Origin: an uncultured Anaerolineae bacterium
Lineage (GTDB): Bacteria; Chloroflexota; Anaerolineae; Anaerolineales; Villigracilaceae
Length of the DNA: 64,000 nt
Assembly: GCA_903875215.1 (NCBI GenBank)
Contig: CAIQVH010000030.1
Location: 62,001 to 126,000, forward strand
Reading direction: 5' to 3'
Made by a program: the position numbers and the translations under genes
Notes under the pieces: model-generated
Told to the model about the DNA's origin: nothing
Databases searched by the model: none
What the model saw: the letters and a program-made list of their open reading frames with translations, nothing else
Shown here: piece by piece, positions 60,917 through 64,000 of the stretch
How positions within the stretch are numbered: the stretch's first letter is position 1
Layout of the letters: every line of letters begins with the position of its first letter

Positions 60917-63001
60917 ATGAAAACAAAAACACTTTTGGCGATTATTTTTGCCATTATCTTGATTTCGTGCTCACCCGTGGATATTTCTCTACCAACGAAA
61001 ACGGTTATTCCTCTTGCAACTTCTACGGTTATTCCCACACTGCCTCCAACGTTGACGCCCGTTCCAACTGTGACAAAGGCACAGATAACGCCGACCGCTT
61101 TGTATGCGCCGATCAAATTATCGCCTGCGGATGAACAGGTCTATCAAAAAGCTTTGAACGATATCCCCATTTATCGTCAAGGGGATATGCAAATTTCGCT
61201 TCAAGATGAAAAAGGCAAGCCGCTTTCAGGTTATCAGATTAAATACAGTCAAGTCAGCCATGATTTTGATTTTGGCTCTGTGATTTATCCCGCTCAAATT
61301 GGCAAAATACAGGCCGCTGGCATTAATTACTGGGACTTTCAAACACAATGGCGGTGGATCCAACCGCAAGAAAACAAATTTACCTTCGATTTTCTTAATT
61401 ATTGGCAAACAATAGATGAGATAAAATCCGCTGGCTATAAAACCATGTCGAGTGGATTGTTCATCTTGAATTCTGAGGGTGGATCTGATTATGTCCCACC
61501 ATTTTTGAAAAATTTAGCCTTTGATGAATTTCAAAAAAAAGAGTATGAATATATCTCTGCCACAGTAAAAGAAATAGGCCCATCGATTGATGTCTGGGAA
61601 GGTATCGGTGAACCAAATTTTGTTTATCGGAATCCGCTCAATTTTAGCAAAGATCAATACTACCAGGCAATTTACATCGCAAACAAAGCGATCCGCGATA
61701 ATGATCCCACGGCCAGGATTGAGATTAATTTGGGCGTACCCTGTGGTCAAATTTCCTGGAAATCGGATTTTGAGATCGTTCAAGGTTTACTCGAGCGGAA
61801 TATCGATTTTGACCAAATCGGTCTCCAGTTTTACAACAATAATTTTGCGAACAATGGGTATTATTTTGGCAAGGATTCCTTGAGCGAGATGAGCGCTTGT
61901 TGGAATGCGTATGAAAAAATCCTGGCCCCTTATGGGAAAAAGCTGAATATGACCGAGATGGCAGTTTCATCCGATCATCAGGGAAACCAACTTGGTTACT
62001 GGGATGTCCCATGGACGGAAGAGACGCAGGCCCAATATGCGGAAACATTTTGGACAATCTTTTTTGCGAAACCAACCAATACGGGCCTCTCCTGGTATTT
62101 CACGCTCGACACGCCGGATGATAAAGACGCTTTTGTGATGTATAAAGGTGGTTTGATCCGGGCTGACGGAACGCCCAAGAAAGCGTATTATGCGCTGCAA
62201 AACCTGATTAAAGCATGGACAACATCCGGCGAGGGGCATACCGATCAAAGTGGCGCGTTAGTTTTTCGAGGTTTCGGCGGCGATTATGAAATCGAAATCG
62301 TCAACCCGCAGACCGGGGAAAGCATGGTCGCGCCAGTCCATGTGACTGAACAGGAGGTCGCCAGCCGGACAGTGACCTTTTATCCAAACCAGCAATTGCT
62401 TCAACACAAAGAAAAATTGGAAAAATTGATCGGGTATTGGGAAACCAAGTCGAATGCTGAACTTGTTCATAAAGGTCACGATTACCTGGCTCTGGTCAAT
62501 CACCACTTGCAAAATTCAGAATGGGAGCGGGCGGAACAAACCATAGCCGCCGCGTTGGATGAACTTTCCATCACCATCAAGATTAATATTCCGCTGAGCA
62601 CATTTCCGCTCGCCAGCCCATCTGGTTTCGAGACACCCATTATGGATGGCGGCAGGGCGGTCATTTGGGGCGCAGAGACGCTATATTTTCCTTATGATTT
62701 TCCCCCTGGGATTGTCTCTGTTGAGGTCAGGGCGCATTCGAAAAGTGAAAAGGGTGAATTCCCATCCATGGTGCTTGGCGTGGGGGCCAATTATTCGGAG
62801 GTTTGGAAAGTTGAGAATACTAGCCCGGAAGTGTATTCATACACAACGGCTACAACCGGCAGCGAAAAGGTTTTTACAATTCGCAACCTGTACATTGACC
62901 GGGTCAATGAAAGTATCATCGCACAAAAAGGCAATGTCGGTGAGTTGAAACTTTTTATCGATGAAGTTAATTTGATTATAAAAACAGCAGAGGTTCCATG
63001 A
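60917..63001 (+). CDS. Lipoprotein with a GH10-like (xylanase-type) barrel
   Basis: The 694-aa protein has a lipobox (LISC), a Pro/Thr linker, a small beta region, and a TIM barrel similar to glycoside hydrolase family 10. WRWIQPQENKFTFDFLNYW corresponds to the conserved entry, IDVWEGIGEPNF carries the probable acid/base Glu, and KKLNMTEMAVSSD the probable nucleophile Glu. An extra segment (coiled-coil region about 480-540) and a C-terminal beta domain (SVEVRAHSKSEKGEFPSMVLGV) follow. The gene is much richer in A and T than its neighbours, with AAA, GAT and TTT codons common, which suggests acquisition from elsewhere. The polysaccharide is unknown. Confidence 0.75.
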   Translation: MKTKTLLAIIFAIILISCSPVDISLPTKTVIPLATSTVIPTLPPTLTPVPTVTKAQITPTALYAPIKLSPADEQVYQKALNDIPIYRQGDMQISLQDEKGKPLSGYQIKYSQVSHDFDFGSVIYPAQIGKIQAAGINYWDFQTQWRWIQPQENKFTFDFLNYWQTIDEIKSAGYKTMSSGLFILNSEGGSDYVPPFLKNLAFDEFQKKEYEYISATVKEIGPSIDVWEGIGEPNFVYRNPLNFSKDQYYQAIYIANKAIRDNDPTARIEINLGVPCGQISWKSDFEIVQGLLERNIDFDQIGLQFYNNNFANNGYYFGKDSLSEMSACWNAYEKILAPYGKKLNMTEMAVSSDHQGNQLGYWDVPWTEETQAQYAETFWTIFFAKPTNTGLSWYFTLDTPDDKDAFVMYKGGLIRADGTPKKAYYALQNLIKAWTTSGEGHTDQSGALVFRGFGGDYEIEIVNPQTGESMVAPVHVTEQEVASRTVTFYPNQQLLQHKEKLEKLIGYWETKSNAELVHKGHDYLALVNHHLQNSEWERAEQTIAAALDELSITIKINIPLSTFPLASPSGFETPIMDGGRAVIWGAETLYFPYDFPPGIVSVEVRAHSKSEKGEFPSMVLGVGANYSEVWKVENTSPEVYSYTTATTGSEKVFTIRNLYIDRVNESIIAQKGNVGELKLFIDEVNLIIKTAEVP

Positions 63002-63118
63002 ATAAAAAAACAGCCTGGCGAGGCCTGAGGTGGGTGTTAGAAACCTGTAGATTCTATTCCCAAAACCCTTCGACTCCTGGCCGGTTTACAGTATAAACAT
63101 GCACTTAGGAGAACGAAA

Positions 63119-63496
63119 ATGAGCACGCTAAAACAATTCGAATACCAGCAATATTTGAACATCGAAACCTTCCGCAAGAACGGACAGGGCGTGAAAACCC
63201 CGGTGTGGTTTGCGCAGGAAGAGGGGGGACTTTATATCTGGACGGAGACTACTTCTGGCAAAGCCAGGCGGGTGCGTGCCACCCCCCGGGTGATGATTGC
63301 CCCCTCTCGCGCCGATGGCAGTTTATTGGGAGAGTGGCTGCCTGCCCTCGCCTCTGCGGACGATTCACCTGCTGCCCTGGACCACATCCGCAAATTGATG
63401 CGCGCCAAATACGGTGTGATGTTCGCCATGTTTGGGCTGTTGGGCTTGTTCCGCCGCGCCAGGTATACTTCCATTCGGGTTGAACCGGAGCAGTAG
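63119..63496 (+). CDS. PPOX-class (F420- or FMN-type) small oxidoreductase
   Basis: The 125-aa protein has the split-barrel pattern of the pyridoxamine-phosphate-oxidase superfamily: FRKNGQGVKTPVWFAQEEGGLYIWT, then SGKARRVRATPRVMIAPSRADG. This form is common among F420-dependent members. The C-terminus carries a hydrophobic patch (YGVMFAMFGLLGLF). AGGAG is upstream of the ATG. Cofactor choice cannot be decided here. Confidence 0.8.
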   Translation: MSTLKQFEYQQYLNIETFRKNGQGVKTPVWFAQEEGGLYIWTETTSGKARRVRATPRVMIAPSRADGSLLGEWLPALASADDSPAALDHIRKLMRAKYGVMFAMFGLLGLFRRARYTSIRVEPEQ

Positions 63497-63627
63497 CCGT
63501 ATGGGCGTGCGGGCTGGTCTCAAGTGGCTGGTTAACCAATAATTGGCGAAGGTATTGCCCAGGGTAAGGATTATTTTTCCACCACAAATTTAATCTTTGG
63601 TGAGGCCTGGGCTTGTACTTTATTAGG

Positions 63628-64000
63628 CTAGCGATCATCCAATCCCTTTCCAAGGAGAATTTGCGGAATACATTTTTCAACCCTGGCCAGGCGGGTTTTA
63701 GCTTGTTTGGGTGCAGAAAAATAAAGCAGGTAGGCTTTTTGTCGCCCCGGTGTCAGGGCTTCAAAGGCAGTTTTCAGGTCAGGGAGTTCGGCCAATTTGG
63801 CTTGAAATTCTTCAGGAACGATGAATTCTGCTGTCTTTTTGTAATTTACCTTCAGGCCGGCTTTTTCCACTTCCAGCGCTTCCAGAAGATATGCTTTCAG
63901 GCTGGGTTCCAGTTTCAGGATTTCTTGCACCGTGGTGAAGCGCATCTGGCGCGCTGCCTGGGTATGTTCGGTTTGTTGGATGAGCAGGCGGCTGGCATCC
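63628..64000 (-). CDS. YdeI-family protein (partial, runs off the window)
   Basis: The frame is open from the window edge and ends at 63628. The visible 124 codons include QAARQMRFTTVQEILKLEP, VEKAGLKVNYKKTAEFIVPEEF and ALTPGRQKAYLLYFSAPKQAKTRLARVEKCIP, the conserved C-terminal half of YdeI/OmpD-associated proteins. An internal ATG at 63945 is not the real start because the family sequence continues upstream of it. The N-terminal half lies beyond position 64000. Confidence 0.85.
   Translation of the reverse strand, partial: DASRLLIQQTEHTQAARQMRFTTVQEILKLEPSLKAYLLEALEVEKAGLKVNYKKTAEFIVPEEFQAKLAELPDLKTAFEALTPGRQKAYLLYFSAPKQAKTRLARVEKCIPQILLGKGLDDR

Overview
The window is about 64 kb of a bacterial chromosome of moderately high GC. 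The genes are tightly packed on both strands and separated by intrinsic terminators. Several traits point to Chloroflexota, probably class Anaerolineae: a TopA with an N-terminal zinc-ribbon extension, lipoproteins and single-pass proteins with long Pro/Thr/Ser linkers, a serine T-box, a UvrD-like helicase of the divergent single-copy type, and many promoters whose -10 box lies 6-9 nt before the start codon (leaderless transcription). This placement is inferred from gene content, not from a phylogeny.

Positions 16-4064 hold the one clearly mobile region. It is a 4-kb integrative element bounded by a perfect 73-bp direct repeat that starts inside a tRNA-Arg(TCT) gene. From left to right it carries a divergent promoter/operator region, a ribbon-helix-helix regulator, small unknown proteins, a phage-type replication initiator, a phage small-terminase-like helix-turn-helix protein, and a tyrosine recombinase on the opposite strand. 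It has no relaxase, capsid, large terminase or obvious cargo, so a minimal phage-satellite-like element is the most economical reading. The repeat covers the 5' part of the tRNA and 15 bp upstream. Integration therefore separated the tRNA from the host operon (4060-6058) that used to precede it, and the element supplies its own promoter pointing into the tRNA.

From 4.1 to 21 kb: two unknown genes, aspS, a probable 6S RNA, a prokaryotic pentameric ligand-gated channel, a lipoprotein cytochrome, a UvrD-like helicase, lon, and an operon of two large membrane glycosyltransferase-like proteins with a serine carboxypeptidase. From 21 to 29.7 kb: ffh, rpsP-khpA-rimM, dprA, a mannose-1-phosphate guanylyltransferase, topA and a membrane protein. 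From 29.8 to 45 kb: a two-component pair whose NtrC-like regulator has lost its sigma-54 and DNA-binding parts, ybaK, a flavoprotein, an aminotransferase, a membrane-anchored YvcK/CofD protein, the glycolytic run gap-pgk-(orf)-tpiA, an M50-like peptidase and an ABC1/UbiB kinase.

From 45 to 64 kb: a 5'-nucleotidase-like lipoprotein, an XRE regulator, a viroplasmin-RNase H, an isochorismatase-like hydrolase, an M48 protease, a CMP-kinase-like protein behind an attenuator, serS behind a T-box, DUF456, a peptidase cluster (three M42 paralogues and an S51 member), a Pro/Thr-rich membrane protein, SbcC, an AT-rich GH10-like lipoprotein, a PPOX-fold protein and a partial YdeI protein at the right edge. 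Apart from the element and the GH10-like gene, the region looks like ordinary core chromosome.
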